IMG/VR virus record: IMGVR_UViG_3300025168_000165
Location: 1 to 44,611 of that record
DNA from: a virus
DNA: 44,611 bases
Reading direction: 5' to 3' (one strand)
Shown piece by piece: positions 15,593 to 24,424 of the stretch; positions within the stretch are counted from its first letter, which is position 1, and each line of letters starts with the position of its first letter. The position numbers and the translations under genes were made by a program. The notes under the pieces are model-generated. The model saw only the letters and a list, made by a program, of their open reading frames with translations. It was not told where the DNA came from and ran no database searches.

Positions 15593-16463
15593 ATATAAAA
15601 ACATTGTAGTCGGAAGCTCCCTGGAAGCGCTGCTGTTCGCCTTCACCAATAGATACCCAGTCTTTTATACAATACCCCAGCGCCCGTTCAGGTTTGATTA
15701 CTTCGCACCTGGCGCAGATCTTTCGTGTCTCAAAATTGCTGGAGCTGGGAAAAGTTTAACGACATTTGAAGGGGAGAGACACGTTGGCGTGGCTAAAGAG
15801 ATTCTTTGGGAAAGAGTTCTTTTTTTATTATCGCTTGATGGACTTGTGCCTCTTTCCAGTTTGTGTCACACGCTAAGATGTGATGGCAAACAAATAACTT
15901 GCCTTACCGAGTATAGCAAAATCGCCGAGATAACATTCGATGTGTGTCACTACTTTGGTGATACCAATAGCATAGGATTTATCAAAGAGAAATCGCTTGC
16001 TATTAGTGAATACCTGTGTTATGATTGGGTAGCGTTCAACAGAGGAGGAAAACATGCAATTGATTATTTCAAGACTAAAGATGATTTGGTTCACGAAATT
16101 TGGTTCTACCCGTCCGATCGAATTGATGGCGAGACCCCAGTTAAAGATGCCTGCGTGGTTTCCAAACTTACTGAGCCTCAACTATTGGATTTTAACTACT
16201 CAGAAACGATGGTAAGATTTAAACTAATCCACGAAATGGAAAGTCGTGGAATGAAAGGATTATTTAATGGATACAGCCCCACAGGAAAGCCGAAATATTA
16301 CAAATTTAGAACAAATAGCATATCTCGCACAAAACATTGCGTCACGGATACCCCCGCACCACAAGCCCAAAATATTAAAATACAGGGCCCGGGCGAAGAA
16401 AACTTACTTAAAGATTTACCGACGGCTTGTCTGGACTACGATAGATTTTTGAACCACCTATGA
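15582..16463 (+). CDS. Rossmann-like (possibly FAD-binding) protein of unknown function
   Basis: 293 residues from the ATG at 15582; an upstream TTG frame exists, but this ATG gives the usual N-terminal strand. It starts KHKYKNIVVGSSLEALLFAF, then PVFYT: a strand, a glycine/serine turn, a helix and a second strand, as in FAD or NAD binding proteins of the mutase/oxidoreductase type, though the full GxGxxG is not kept. The rest is unassigned, and it carries LTEPQLLDFNYSETMVRFK and a C-terminal segment ending in CLDYDRFLNHL. It overlaps the amidase by 11 bases and the nucleotidyltransferase by 4, so the two likely act in one pathway, perhaps sugar-nucleotide metabolism or glycan modification. 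Confidence 0.6.
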   Translation: MKHKYKNIVVGSSLEALLFAFTNRYPVFYTIPQRPFRFDYFAPGADLSCLKIAGAGKSLTTFEGERHVGVAKEILWERVLFLLSLDGLVPLSSLCHTLRCDGKQITCLTEYSKIAEITFDVCHYFGDTNSIGFIKEKSLAISEYLCYDWVAFNRGGKHAIDYFKTKDDLVHEIWFYPSDRIDGETPVKDACVVSKLTEPQLLDFNYSETMVRFKLIHEMESRGMKGLFNGYSPTGKPKYYKFRTNSISRTKHCVTDTPAPQAQNIKIQGPGEENLLKDLPTACLDYDRFLNHL

Positions 16464-17335
16464 AGCACACACATGTAGCCGGCATCATCCCTGTTGCTGG
16501 GCTAAAAACTGATTTTGAATTAGATACTCCTCCGATTTTATTGCCGGTCGAGGCAGGCTTCACTGCGATTCAAAAATCAGTGTACGAGTGTGCGCTAGCT
16601 GGATGTCAGACCATTTGGATCGTGGCCAATAGTGACCTGGCTCCGATTGTGCGTAAGCGTATCGGTGAATGGGTATACGATCCAGTTTATTATAATCGTC
16701 TACAATATGGAGACAACTCAGACACTAGAAGAGAGGTTCCCATTTACTACGTTCCCATCTCGCCCAAAGACCGCGGCCGGCGAGATTCTTACGGGTGGTC
16801 GATATTAAATGGCATCTATGGTTCATGGCGCGCCGCTAACCATATCTCCAAGTGGATCGTTCCAGAGAAATATTTTATATCGTTCCCGATGAGCGCTCAT
16901 AATATACATGAAATTAGAAACCACAGAAAAGCAATAGCTGATCCACTCACTAATTTTTTTATGCAGTATGAAGGGGGCACTGTTTTAGATAACTTGCCAT
17001 TATCATTCACAATGAGAGGCAGTGATTATATTCAGTGCCGGCGCGATGTTAATAAAAGAACGACACGCGAATTTTATAACACTGAAGAAGGGGAGACCTA
17101 TCCTTCGAAAAAACTTCCATTAGAGGAGAGGTGGTCAGCCCGCCACTTTAACCTGTCCGAAGTTTTTGAAAAATTGAGTTGCAGTGAAGCACATATTTAC
17201 GAGCCAGAATGGTTCTATGATCTATCTACGTGGGCAGGCTACCGCAATTTTCTTTCTTCAGAAAATTGTATAAAAAAGCCCGCAGATAGCTTGACACGGC
17301 CGAGAAGCCATGGTATAATACCTTATAAAGCTTAA
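16460..17335 (+). CDS. Nucleotidyltransferase-like protein (sugar-nucleotide type)
   Basis: 291 residues, start overlapping the upstream stop as ATGA. The N-terminal part is laid out as a sugar-phosphate nucleotidyltransferase: VAGIIPVAGLKT (compare the nucleotide loop AAGxGTR, here without the basic residue), ILLPVEAGFTAIQKSVYECALAGCQTIWIVANSD (read as a strand, helix and strand, about 31-64), then IYYVPISPKDRGRRDSYGWSI (98-118) and a YFISFPMSAHNI stretch where the family has the acidic metal site. The missing basic loop residue leaves activity uncertain. It may work with the Rossmann-like neighbour and the phosphomannomutase-like protein at 34.8 kb in making an activated sugar. Confidence 0.68.
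   Translation: MKHTHVAGIIPVAGLKTDFELDTPPILLPVEAGFTAIQKSVYECALAGCQTIWIVANSDLAPIVRKRIGEWVYDPVYYNRLQYGDNSDTRREVPIYYVPISPKDRGRRDSYGWSILNGIYGSWRAANHISKWIVPEKYFISFPMSAHNIHEIRNHRKAIADPLTNFFMQYEGGTVLDNLPLSFTMRGSDYIQCRRDVNKRTTREFYNTEEGETYPSKKLPLEERWSARHFNLSEVFEKLSCSEAHIYEPEWFYDLSTWAGYRNFLSSENCIKKPADSLTRPRSHGIIPYKA
17291..17319 (+). promoter_or_regulatory. Sigma70 promoter of dnaE
   Basis: TTGACA at 17291-17296, 17-base spacer, TATAAT at 17314-17319 with an extended -10 (TGG). It lies within the last codons of the nucleotidyltransferase gene. It probably drives dnaE, the first ClpP-like gene and the J-domain gene. Confidence 0.92.
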
Positions 17336-17348
17336 TAGAGGAGGCATT

Positions 17349-20300
17349 ATGAATCGTATTGATTCTAAGATTAAATTTGTGGGTCTGCATGCACATAGCG
17401 TAGCAGGATCTATTTTCGATGCAATTGGGTACCCGCAGGCACATATGGATTTTGCATATGAGAATGGTAACGATGCGCTAGCACTGACTGATCACGGCAA
17501 TATGAACGGGTTGGCGTACCAGGTTTTACATGCTAAGAAGATGAAGGAAGAGGGTAAGGATTTTAAACCTATCTTTGGATGCGAGGCATACTTCATCCCC
17601 TCTATTGAAGAGTGGCGTTCTGAATACACTAAGGCTATGGAAGATAAGAAGCGCGCCCGTTCGGTTAAGAAAGACGAACAATCGGGAGCCACTGTAGAAG
17701 ATGAGGGTGCTTCCAAGAAGACACAAGACATCTTGCGGCGCCGGCGCCATCTAGTCCTTTTGGTGCAAAACCAGACAGGATTGAATAATCTATTTAAGCT
17801 GGTCTCAGAGAGCTACCAGCCCGAGAATTTTTATAGGTATCCTCGTATAGACTATAAGCTTTTAAAGAAGTACAACGAGGGTATTATAGCCGCTAGCGCG
17901 TGTCTAGGTGGGGTCTATGCTGGCAACTACTGGGAAAACCGCGAACAAGGTGACGAGGCTGTGTTGGAAGCCATGCGCGAGACGACACAGAACATGGTAG
18001 ATATTTTTGGTGACCGCTGGTATGCTGAAGTTCAGTGGAACAATATTAAAGAACAACATGAGCTTAACCAGTATGTTGTTCAGACGGCACAAGAGATGGG
18101 TGTTAGTTTGATCACTACCGCAGACAGCCACTACCCCACACCAACCGCTTGGAAAGATCGTGAATTGTACAAGCGTCTTGGTTGGCTCGGCAAGGGTCGT
18201 CCTTCGTGGGCAGACGAGGAATCACAGCTTCCCGATGGAGTCGAGGAAATTGGTTATGAGCTGTATCCAAAGAATGGTGATCAAATCTGGGAAAGCTACA
18301 AGCAATATTCAGAATCCACGGGGTTTGAGTACGATGATGATGTAGTCTTGAAAAGTATTGAAGAAACGCATAGGATTGCCCACGATAGGATCGAATCGTT
18401 TATGCCTGACAATACAGTTCGTCTGCCCGAATTCGTTGTGCCGGCCGGCTTCACCGCCACGCAGGCGCTTGTTAACTTTGCCCTAGAGGGCCTGAAAGAT
18501 AAGGGCCTCCACACGAATAAAGAATATACAGATCGTCTCCGCAGTGAGTTGAATGTTATCGATGACCGAGGCTTCTCTAAATATTTCCTCACAATGAAGT
18601 CTATTGTAGATGTGGCCACCGGTATGATGCTTACAGGCCCGGGCCGAGGATCCGCCGCTGGTTCTTTGGTAGCGTACGCCTTGAACATTACACAGGTCGA
18701 CCCGATTAAGTATGATCTTCTATTTTCTCGGTTCCTTCGTTCAGACGCTGAGGACTATCCAGATATCGATTACGATGTGTCGGATAGTATGGCCTTGAAG
18801 GAAAAGCTCGTCGAGATGTGGGGCGCCGATTGCGTCGCGCCAATCTCCAACTGGAATACACTGCAGCTTAAGTCCTTGATTAAGGATATTTCAAAGCTGT
18901 ATAACATTCCTTTCACCGAAGTGAACACAGTCACATCTATCATGATTAGAGAGGCCACTCCAGAAGCAAAGCGAAAGCATGGTATTAAGGCCGGCGTGTA
19001 TGCTCCCACGTGGGAAGAAGTCATGGAATTCTCTCCATCCCTGAGTGCCTACTTAAATAAATACCCAGAAGTCAAGACCCACGTTGAAGGTCTTGTTGGC
19101 CAAGTCCGCTCCTGCTCGCGACATGCCGGCGGCGTAGTCATCGCGGAAAACCTAGACCAAAGCATGCCGCTGATTAATTCAGGTGGTGTGCGACAAGCAC
19201 CGTGGGCAGAGGGTCAGAACGTACGACACCTTGAACCGATGGGTTTCATTAAATTCGATTTGCTTGGGCTATCTACCCTTAAGATGATGGAGGGTTGCAT
19301 CGAGCATATCCTGCGTCGTCATCACGGAGTGGAGAACCCAACTTTTGCACAAGTAAGAGAGTATTACGATACGAAGCTCCATCCAGATATCCTTGATATG
19401 AATGACACAGCGATCTACGAGAATATTTTTCACAAAGGAAAGTGGGCTGGTGTATTCCAGTTCACAGAGCATGGAGCCCAACAGTTCTGCGTAAGGGCGA
19501 AGCCCAACAACATCATTGATGTTTCAGCTATCACGTCTATCTTCAGGCCCGGCCCACTATCGGCCGGAGTAGATGCAGATTATGTAGAAGCCAAGGGACA
19601 CCCACAGCGTATCAGTTATCTGTCAGAAGAGGCGCGAGAACTCACCGAGGAGACTTACGGGTTCTTGATCTTCCAAGAGCAAATTGCTCTCCTGGCTCAC
19701 AAGCTTGGCGGTCTAACGCTGGACGAAGGTAATATGCTTCGCAAGGTTCTCACGAAGAAAGGAACAGGTAAGGGATCCGTCAAGGGCAAGCTCCATGATA
19801 AATTCATCAAGGGTTGTGTGGCTAAAAACATTAACATAGATGAGGCACAAGCCCTTTGGGATAAGTTTGAATTCTTCTCTGGATATGGCTTTAACAAGTC
19901 GCATGCTGTAAGCTATTCGATCATCTCTTATCAGTGCGCATGGTTATGGAACTACTATCCAGCAGAATGGATGGCCGCGTTCTTGGACAAAGAGCCAGAA
20001 GTGCGGAAGGAGAAGGCCATTAATATTGCCAAGAAGTTTGGGTTTGATATCGAACCACTTGATGTCAACAAGTCGGGAACTGTCTGGGAGATTAGTCAAG
20101 ATGGGAACACACTGATTCAGCCGCTGACGTCAATCAAAGGTTTGGGAATGGCAGCCATCGAGCAAATACTTGCTAATCGGCCCATTAACAGTGCAGAAGA
20201 TATGTTGTTTAATGAAAACATTACTTATTCAAAATTGAACAAGAAGTCTCTTGATGCCCTCTGCCGCGGCGGCGCGCTTGACAATATTGTGGACGATAGG

Positions 20301-20780
20301 TTCACCGGCCGAAAACATTTTTGGTCAGCATGTATTGTAGACCGCCCCAAGAACGCAAAAAAGTTGGCAGAGAATCTAGAGCTTTATCGACCAGAAGGAG
20401 ACTTCAGTGAAACTGAGATTATCCAGTTCAAGTCAGATTTGACAGGCGTGTTTCCCATGAACCTTGTTATCAGCGTAGAAACTATACAAAAACTACAGGA
20501 TAAATTTATCCCGCCGATCTCTGAGTTCGATCAAGAACTTCAAGTATGCTGGTTCATCCCTCGTAAGATCGTCCCAAGAAAAACTAAGAAGGGTAAAGAT
20601 TATTGGATTGTTGAGGTGATTGACTCTAACAACGAACTAACTAGAATAAGGTGCTGGGGTATCAAACCCGAAAAAGATCGGGTGCATCTTAACCGCCCGT
20701 ATATGGCTAGATTGAACTATGACGAAAACTGGGGATTTTCTACTTATGCGGTTGGTAAAACATTTCGACTATTAGGGTAA
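17349..20780 (+). CDS. dnaE: DNA polymerase III alpha subunit (DnaE-type, family C)
   Basis: 1143 residues, close to bacterial DnaE (about 1160). An N-terminal PHP domain starts KFVGLHAHSVAGSIFD (9-24) with ALTDHGNMNGL (about 45-55) and IFGCEAYF. The polymerase core follows with GPGRGSAAGSLVAY (430-443) and the catalytic acidic pair in YPDIDYDVSD (about 470-479), then QVRSCSRHAGGVVI, and GYGFNKSHAVSYSIISYQ (about 844-861). A helix-hairpin-helix-like TSIKGLGMAAIEQI lies near 930, and a C-terminal OB-like segment ends the protein. No separate epsilon proofreader or clamp was seen in this window. The enzyme probably replicates the phage genome; its coexistence with the small PolA is unusual. Strong Shine-Dalgarno (GAGGAGG). 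Confidence 0.95.
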   Translation: MNRIDSKIKFVGLHAHSVAGSIFDAIGYPQAHMDFAYENGNDALALTDHGNMNGLAYQVLHAKKMKEEGKDFKPIFGCEAYFIPSIEEWRSEYTKAMEDKKRARSVKKDEQSGATVEDEGASKKTQDILRRRRHLVLLVQNQTGLNNLFKLVSESYQPENFYRYPRIDYKLLKKYNEGIIAASACLGGVYAGNYWENREQGDEAVLEAMRETTQNMVDIFGDRWYAEVQWNNIKEQHELNQYVVQTAQEMGVSLITTADSHYPTPTAWKDRELYKRLGWLGKGRPSWADEESQLPDGVEEIGYELYPKNGDQIWESYKQYSESTGFEYDDDVVLKSIEETHRIAHDRIESFMPDNTVRLPEFVVPAGFTATQALVNFALEGLKDKGLHTNKEYTDRLRSELNVIDDRGFSKYFLTMKSIVDVATGMMLTGPGRGSAAGSLVAYALNITQVDPIKYDLLFSRFLRSDAEDYPDIDYDVSDSMALKEKLVEMWGADCVAPISNWNTLQLKSLIKDISKLYNIPFTEVNTVTSIMIREATPEAKRKHGIKAGVYAPTWEEVMEFSPSLSAYLNKYPEVKTHVEGLVGQVRSCSRHAGGVVIAENLDQSMPLINSGGVRQAPWAEGQNVRHLEPMGFIKFDLLGLSTLKMMEGCIEHILRRHHGVENPTFAQVREYYDTKLHPDILDMNDTAIYENIFHKGKWAGVFQFTEHGAQQFCVRAKPNNIIDVSAITSIFRPGPLSAGVDADYVEAKGHPQRISYLSEEARELTEETYGFLIFQEQIALLAHKLGGLTLDEGNMLRKVLTKKGTGKGSVKGKLHDKFIKGCVAKNINIDEAQALWDKFEFFSGYGFNKSHAVSYSIISYQCAWLWNYYPAEWMAAFLDKEPEVRKEKAINIAKKFGFDIEPLDVNKSGTVWEISQDGNTLIQPLTSIKGLGMAAIEQILANRPINSAEDMLFNENITYSKLNKKSLDALCRGGALDNIVDDRFTGRKHFWSACIVDRPKNAKKLAENLELYRPEGDFSETEIIQFKSDLTGVFPMNLVISVETIQKLQDKFIPPISEFDQELQVCWFIPRKIVPRKTKKGKDYWIVEVIDSNNELTRIRCWGIKPEKDRVHLNRPYMARLNYDENWGFSTYAVGKTFRLLG

Positions 20781-20786
20781 CCAATC

Positions 20787-21392
20787 ATGAACATATTAAA
20801 AACATTTAGCCCGCTATTGAAAGAAGCAAAGCTTATTGACAACCTACCTATTGTAATTCGGGTACGAAAATTTGATGAGACAGCAGCAAAGGAATTTTCT
20901 TCGCTTATTAGCAAAGCTCAGAATACTGGCCAGCCAGTTGTCCCCGTGGTTATAGATAGTTATGGGGGTCAGGTGTACAGCTTGATGTCAATGATATCCG
21001 ACATAAAACACTGTCGTATACCCGTAGCAACTGTTGTACAAGGGAAAGCAATGTCCTGCGGTGCAATTTTGTTTAGCTTTGGCGCAGAGGGAATGCGTTA
21101 TATGGATCCAGATGCAACGTTAATGATACACGATGTTAGCTCGATGGCCTGGGGCAAAGTAGAAGAGGTTAAGGTGAGCGCAGACGAGACGGATCGCCTA
21201 AACCAGAAGATCTATACGATGATGGCAGAAAATTGTGGAAAACATAAGGAATATTTTCTCGACATAGTGCACGACAAGGGCCATGCTGATTGGTTTTTGG
21301 AAGCTGACGAATGTAAAAAACACAATCTTGCCAATCACTTACGGGTACCAGAATTAAAAATAGAGACAAAGGTTAAGTTCGACTTTAAATAA
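20787..21392 (+). CDS. ClpP-like serine protease 1 (S14)
   Basis: 201 residues of ClpP fold. Seen: VPVVIDSYGGQVYSLMSMI (residues 53-71, the GG loop), QGKAMSCGAILFSFGA with nucleophile Ser90 (85-100), DATLMIHDVSSMAWG with His115 (109-123), and HADWFLEADE with Asp168. The triad is therefore complete. The N-terminus is not that of a canonical ClpP axial loop, and the handle insert is short. Possible roles are capsid maturation, head scaffold removal or regulated proteolysis together with a host Clp ATPase. It lies 6 bases after dnaE and 13 before the J-protein. A second, unlike ClpP sits at 28.8 kb. Confidence 0.87.
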   Translation: MNILKTFSPLLKEAKLIDNLPIVIRVRKFDETAAKEFSSLISKAQNTGQPVVPVVIDSYGGQVYSLMSMISDIKHCRIPVATVVQGKAMSCGAILFSFGAEGMRYMDPDATLMIHDVSSMAWGKVEEVKVSADETDRLNQKIYTMMAENCGKHKEYFLDIVHDKGHADWFLEADECKKHNLANHLRVPELKIETKVKFDFK

Positions 21393-21405
21393 AACTAGTT
21401 AGAGC

Positions 21406-22119
21406 ATGTCTATAACCCGCAAGATCAAATGGAAGCGCAATGTCGAGCACCTTAAGTTCATGTATTATGAGCTAGAATCCTTGAAAGAGCTTACTAGTTC
21501 GGCCGCCGGCGAGTTTCAAGAATATTATGAAACGTTTTGCACCAACAATAACGTTGATCGCCAAGGGCTAAACGAAGAACACCAGGACAGAGTAAGCGAA
21601 TTATATGGTTCCGGAGAAGAAGAGCCACCCAGCGCAAACGAGGATGAACCCGATATAGATTGCGCGGACCAAGCGCCCATAGTTTTGCATACCAACCCCT
21701 CCAAAGTTATAAGCGTTCCGGAAACAGTTGAGGATAAAGAGATGCATGAAGCGTTCTCTAAGCTCTTCAAAAGTATCGCCCTCATTCTCCATCCGGATCG
21801 TGTGGATAAAAACTTACCCGACCATATCCAAAAAGATATGATAAGTAGGTTCCAATTGGCCAACAAGGCAATGGATGAGAAAAAGTATTTTATTTTGTTG
21901 GATATTTGTTTTGATTATGATATCAAACCACCGCGCAACCAAGCTCAACAATTGAAGTGGATGAAGAGAGAGATGGAAAACATGAAACAGCAAATCAGTA
22001 AGATAAAGAGCACCTATAGTTATAAGTTTGCAGAGTCAGATACTGATACTGAGCGCGATACACTGATAGAACAGTTTTTATATCAATTATTTCGGTTTAA
22101 AATGCCAGAAAAGAGTTGA
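21406..22119 (+). CDS. J-domain (DnaJ-like) protein
   Basis: 237 residues. The centre to C-terminal half carries a J-domain (about 112-170): EAFSKLFKSIALILHPDRVDKN with the HPD signature at 129-131, then SRFQLANKAMDEKKYFILLDI as the third helix. J-domains stimulate the ATPase of Hsp70 (DnaK). The N-terminal 110 residues are helical, then acidic, and probably select a client. The C-terminal part is Lys/Met-rich helix (KREMENMKQQISKIK) and may be a coiled coil. It would recruit the host DnaK to a phage target, perhaps replication proteins as lambda P and O need, or feed clients to the phage chaperonin. Its stop codon lies within the -35 of the next promoter. Confidence 0.85.
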   Translation: MSITRKIKWKRNVEHLKFMYYELESLKELTSSAAGEFQEYYETFCTNNNVDRQGLNEEHQDRVSELYGSGEEEPPSANEDEPDIDCADQAPIVLHTNPSKVISVPETVEDKEMHEAFSKLFKSIALILHPDRVDKNLPDHIQKDMISRFQLANKAMDEKKYFILLDICFDYDIKPPRNQAQQLKWMKREMENMKQQISKIKSTYSYKFAESDTDTERDTLIEQFLYQLFRFKMPEKS

Positions 22120-22144
22120 CAGCACGTCCTCAAAATGGTATATT
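22116..22144 (+). promoter_or_regulatory. Sigma70 promoter of the dUTPase-methylase unit
   Basis: TTGACA at 22116-22121, 17-base spacer, TATATT at 22139-22144 with an extended -10 (TGG). The preceding stop codon is inside the -35. It probably reads through dUTPase, nuclease and methylases. Confidence 0.85.
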
Positions 22145-22168
22145 AATAGAGTAATAAAGGAGGCTATA

Positions 22169-22423
22169 ATGGCTACAACAAATGAAGAGCGCAAGCGCTA
22201 TGTCAAGGAGTATATCCGCTCACTGGCAGCAATCGAAGAGGCAATGGAGCCGTACAAGGATCAAAAGCGAGATCTGCGAACCGAGTTTAAAGAAAACAAC
22301 TGGCTTAGCACTGATGAAATTAGTGCAGCAGTGAAAGCTTATCGGTTATTTAAAGGAAAAGTAAACATTGATGAAGTGGTAGAAAACTTTAATATGTTTA
22401 ATGGAGGCGAAAATGATTCTTGA
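22169..22423 (+). CDS. 84-residue helical protein of unknown function
   Basis: Strong Shine-Dalgarno AAAGGAGG before the ATG. The protein is highly charged and predicted helical: RKRYVKEYIRSLAAIEEAMEPY, then KDQKRDLRTEFKENNWLS and ISAAVKAYRLFKGK. The order of a helical pair followed by a lysine-rich turn and a second helix recalls the small nucleoid protein GapR (DUF2312), but the match is loose and not asserted. It overlaps the dUTPase start by 11 bases, so the two are translated together from the promoter just upstream. Confidence 0.65.
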   Translation: MATTNEERKRYVKEYIRSLAAIEEAMEPYKDQKRDLRTEFKENNWLSTDEISAAVKAYRLFKGKVNIDEVVENFNMFNGGENDS

Positions 22424-22874
22424 ATATTCTAAAGCTCGCCAAAACTCACGCACACCAGAGCGTGCCAACCCCTCCGACGCCGGCTTGGATATCTTCTTTT
22501 GTCCAGAAGAAGAAAATGCTGCCGGCACCTGGTTAAGTCCGGGAGAATCGGGACTGTTCCCTACTGGTCTCAAATTCGGAGTACCTCATGGGTATATGTT
22601 GGAGGTAAAGAATCGTTCTGGCAACGCTGCCAAGCGCCACTTGTTGGTGGGCGCGTGTGTTATTGATTCGGGCTACGAAGGTGAGGTATTTGTCAACCTG
22701 CACAATGTGGGACGCGAGCCTCAATTTATTGATGCTGGAATGAAGATAGCGCAAGTGGTAATGAGCCCGGTGGTGCATTTTCGCCCCCAAGAGGTCGAAG
22801 AATCAAAGATTTACAGTTACCCGATCACCATCAGCGATAGGGGCGCCGGCGCACTAGGGAGCACTGATGCGTAG
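22413..22874 (+). CDS. dut: dUTP diphosphatase
   Basis: 153 residues from the ATG at 22413; the upstream in-frame ATG at 22401 is part of the Shine-Dalgarno region (GGAGG). Trimeric dUTPase converts dUTP to dUMP and PPi, keeping uracil out of DNA and providing substrate for dTMP synthesis. The five motifs are present: SDAGLDIFF (21-29), NRSGNA (67-72), ACVIDSGYEGEV (81-92) with the catalytic Asp85, AGMKIAQVV (108-116), and the C-terminal RGAGALGST (143-151), which closes on the base. Full length. No thymidylate synthase is seen in the window. Confidence 0.94.
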   Translation: MILEYSKARQNSRTPERANPSDAGLDIFFCPEEENAAGTWLSPGESGLFPTGLKFGVPHGYMLEVKNRSGNAAKRHLLVGACVIDSGYEGEVFVNLHNVGREPQFIDAGMKIAQVVMSPVVHFRPQEVEESKIYSYPITISDRGAGALGSTDA

Positions 22875-23472
22875 CGCCATACATGAGACATTCAAAAATA
22901 GAATAGTTCCTGGAATGGTCCACAAAGCACTTAACCCAACCTCCACTTCACCTGTTAAGAGGTGGACGGGAGTTTATACATTGCCGCAATCAGTCAGCAT
23001 TGTTTTTGGAAGACTATATGAAGAAGCAATGAACGACCTCATTATGCAATCAACAGTCTATCAGGAAATTACAAACTCTGCTGAGAAAACATTTGTCACG
23101 CCTGACTGCAAACTAACAAACGTTTCTAAGGGTAACAAGGATGTTGATATTCTCTTTAGGAAAGGTAATACAATATATTACCGTGAGAGTAAGTGCAATA
23201 TGCTACTTGATAGTGAAAAGAGTAAAGCTACTGCTAATAAGATAAAGGATATTTCCAGCCGACTGCAGGTGCTTTATCCAAATTGTAAGATAGATGCAGC
23301 ACTGCTTAATATGGACTGGGCCGGCAAGAAGACTACCTTTCATGGTATTCACATTGAATATGCCGGAGAGTTTATCAATCGCTTGAATATTGAAAATGTT
23401 TCTGAGCAAGATTACCTTGACATTGGTAAGGCAATAGGGTATGATTATAAAGAAGGTGTAAATGGGAGATAA
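22867..23472 (+). CDS. PD-(D/E)XK nuclease, restriction-endonuclease-like
   Basis: 201 residues. A PD-(D/E)XK catalytic core is visible: a helix with Glu52 (FGRLYEEAMNDLI), then KDVDILFRK with Asp92 and Asp94, and YYRESKCNMLLDSEK with Glu107 and Lys109, after which a helix KATANKIKDISSRL follows. The tight layout (nuclease immediately followed by a Dam-type methylase) resembles a type II restriction-modification pair; the general style reminds me of the Bsp6I type, not verified. It overlaps the dUTPase stop by 8 bases. In a phage it might degrade host or competitor DNA while the methylase protects its own. A recombination or repair nuclease is the alternative. Confidence 0.68.
   Translation: MRSAIHETFKNRIVPGMVHKALNPTSTSPVKRWTGVYTLPQSVSIVFGRLYEEAMNDLIMQSTVYQEITNSAEKTFVTPDCKLTNVSKGNKDVDILFRKGNTIYYRESKCNMLLDSEKSKATANKIKDISSRLQVLYPNCKIDAALLNMDWAGKKTTFHGIHIEYAGEFINRLNIENVSEQDYLDIGKAIGYDYKEGVNGR
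23417..23445 (+). promoter_or_regulatory. Possible internal promoter for the Dam methylase
   Basis: TTGACA at 23417-23422, 17-base spacer, TATGAT at 23440-23445, inside the last codons of the nuclease gene and about 28 bases before the methylase ATG. It has the same geometry as the clear promoters here, but lying in coding sequence it could be chance. Confidence 0.4.
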
Positions 23473-23473
23473 A

Positions 23474-24412
23474 ATGTTACCTATGTTTAAGTGGTCTGGC
23501 GGCAAACGCAGAGAACTACAGCACGTACAAAAGCTAGCACCAACACAGTTTACTAATTATTGCGAACCGTTTGTAGGTGGTGGTGCCGTATGGTTTAGCC
23601 TGGCGCACAAGAAAAATCACATCGGTGACACCAATGCAGATGTGATTAATTTTTATAATGTTGTAAAGCAGCATGGTAAAGTTTTCATCGATGACTTAAA
23701 CTCCATGAGTACATTCTACACAGATACCATGGCTGATCTTAAAGTGTTTATGGATGCTACCGCCGAGCACGGCTCCTGGGAACCAACAAGGGATCCACTT
23801 CTTTGGGTTCCAATGGAGCATCCACAAGAAATGTGTGCGAAAAAGTGGAGAAAGCAGAAGAGAGATGAGTACCGGCCCCTAGCTGAATTTTATTATAATT
23901 GGAGAGATGGTGAGCACGCTACTGACTATGACATAGCAAAGAGATTCTATGTTCTTAGAAATTTGGCATTCGGTGGCATGCTCAGATACAACAGCGAGGG
24001 AAAGTTTAATGTACCATATGGTTATTATAAAAACTTTAAAAAGCTTGCATGGAACTCGGACTACGAGGGACTGTTCAGCAACTCCAAATTCGAATGTCAA
24101 CCTTGGAAATCAACGGTGTCCAAGATGACAACCAACGATTTTGTTTTCTTAGACCCACCTTATACTCGCGAGTTTACAAAATATTCTGCTGACGGTGATT
24201 TTGGTGAGCAAGATCATCGTGAGTTAGCTAAGTGGTTTAGCTCAAAAAGCACAAAGGCCATGATTATTCTCAATAAAGACGACTTTACTGAGAGCCTTTA
24301 TTCCAACTTTATTAAGAACGAATATGAATTTTCATATGGTGTTCGATATAGAAAAGATCGCCTGAACAAAGATGATGTTACAACTTATCACTTTGTCGCA
24401 ACCAACTATTAA
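23474..24412 (+). CDS. Dam-type DNA N6-adenine methyltransferase (D12 class)
   Basis: 312 residues from the ATG at 23474, chosen because the upstream ATG at 23462 contains the Shine-Dalgarno (GGGAG). It transfers a methyl group from S-adenosylmethionine to adenine in DNA. Seen: FKWSGGKRREL (5-15), EPFVGGGAVWFSL (31-43), the SAM-binding motif, a long insert region, and FVFLDPPYTREF with the catalytic DPPY (about 227-230). Its close relatives methylate GATC, which would have to be tested. It directly follows the PD-(D/E)XK nuclease, consistent with protection of phage DNA. A smaller second methylase follows 12 bases later. Confidence 0.9.
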   Translation: MLPMFKWSGGKRRELQHVQKLAPTQFTNYCEPFVGGGAVWFSLAHKKNHIGDTNADVINFYNVVKQHGKVFIDDLNSMSTFYTDTMADLKVFMDATAEHGSWEPTRDPLLWVPMEHPQEMCAKKWRKQKRDEYRPLAEFYYNWRDGEHATDYDIAKRFYVLRNLAFGGMLRYNSEGKFNVPYGYYKNFKKLAWNSDYEGLFSNSKFECQPWKSTVSKMTTNDFVFLDPPYTREFTKYSADGDFGEQDHRELAKWFSSKSTKAMIILNKDDFTESLYSNFIKNEYEFSYGVRYRKDRLNKDDVTTYHFVATNY

Positions 24413-24424
24413 CGAGAAATTATA

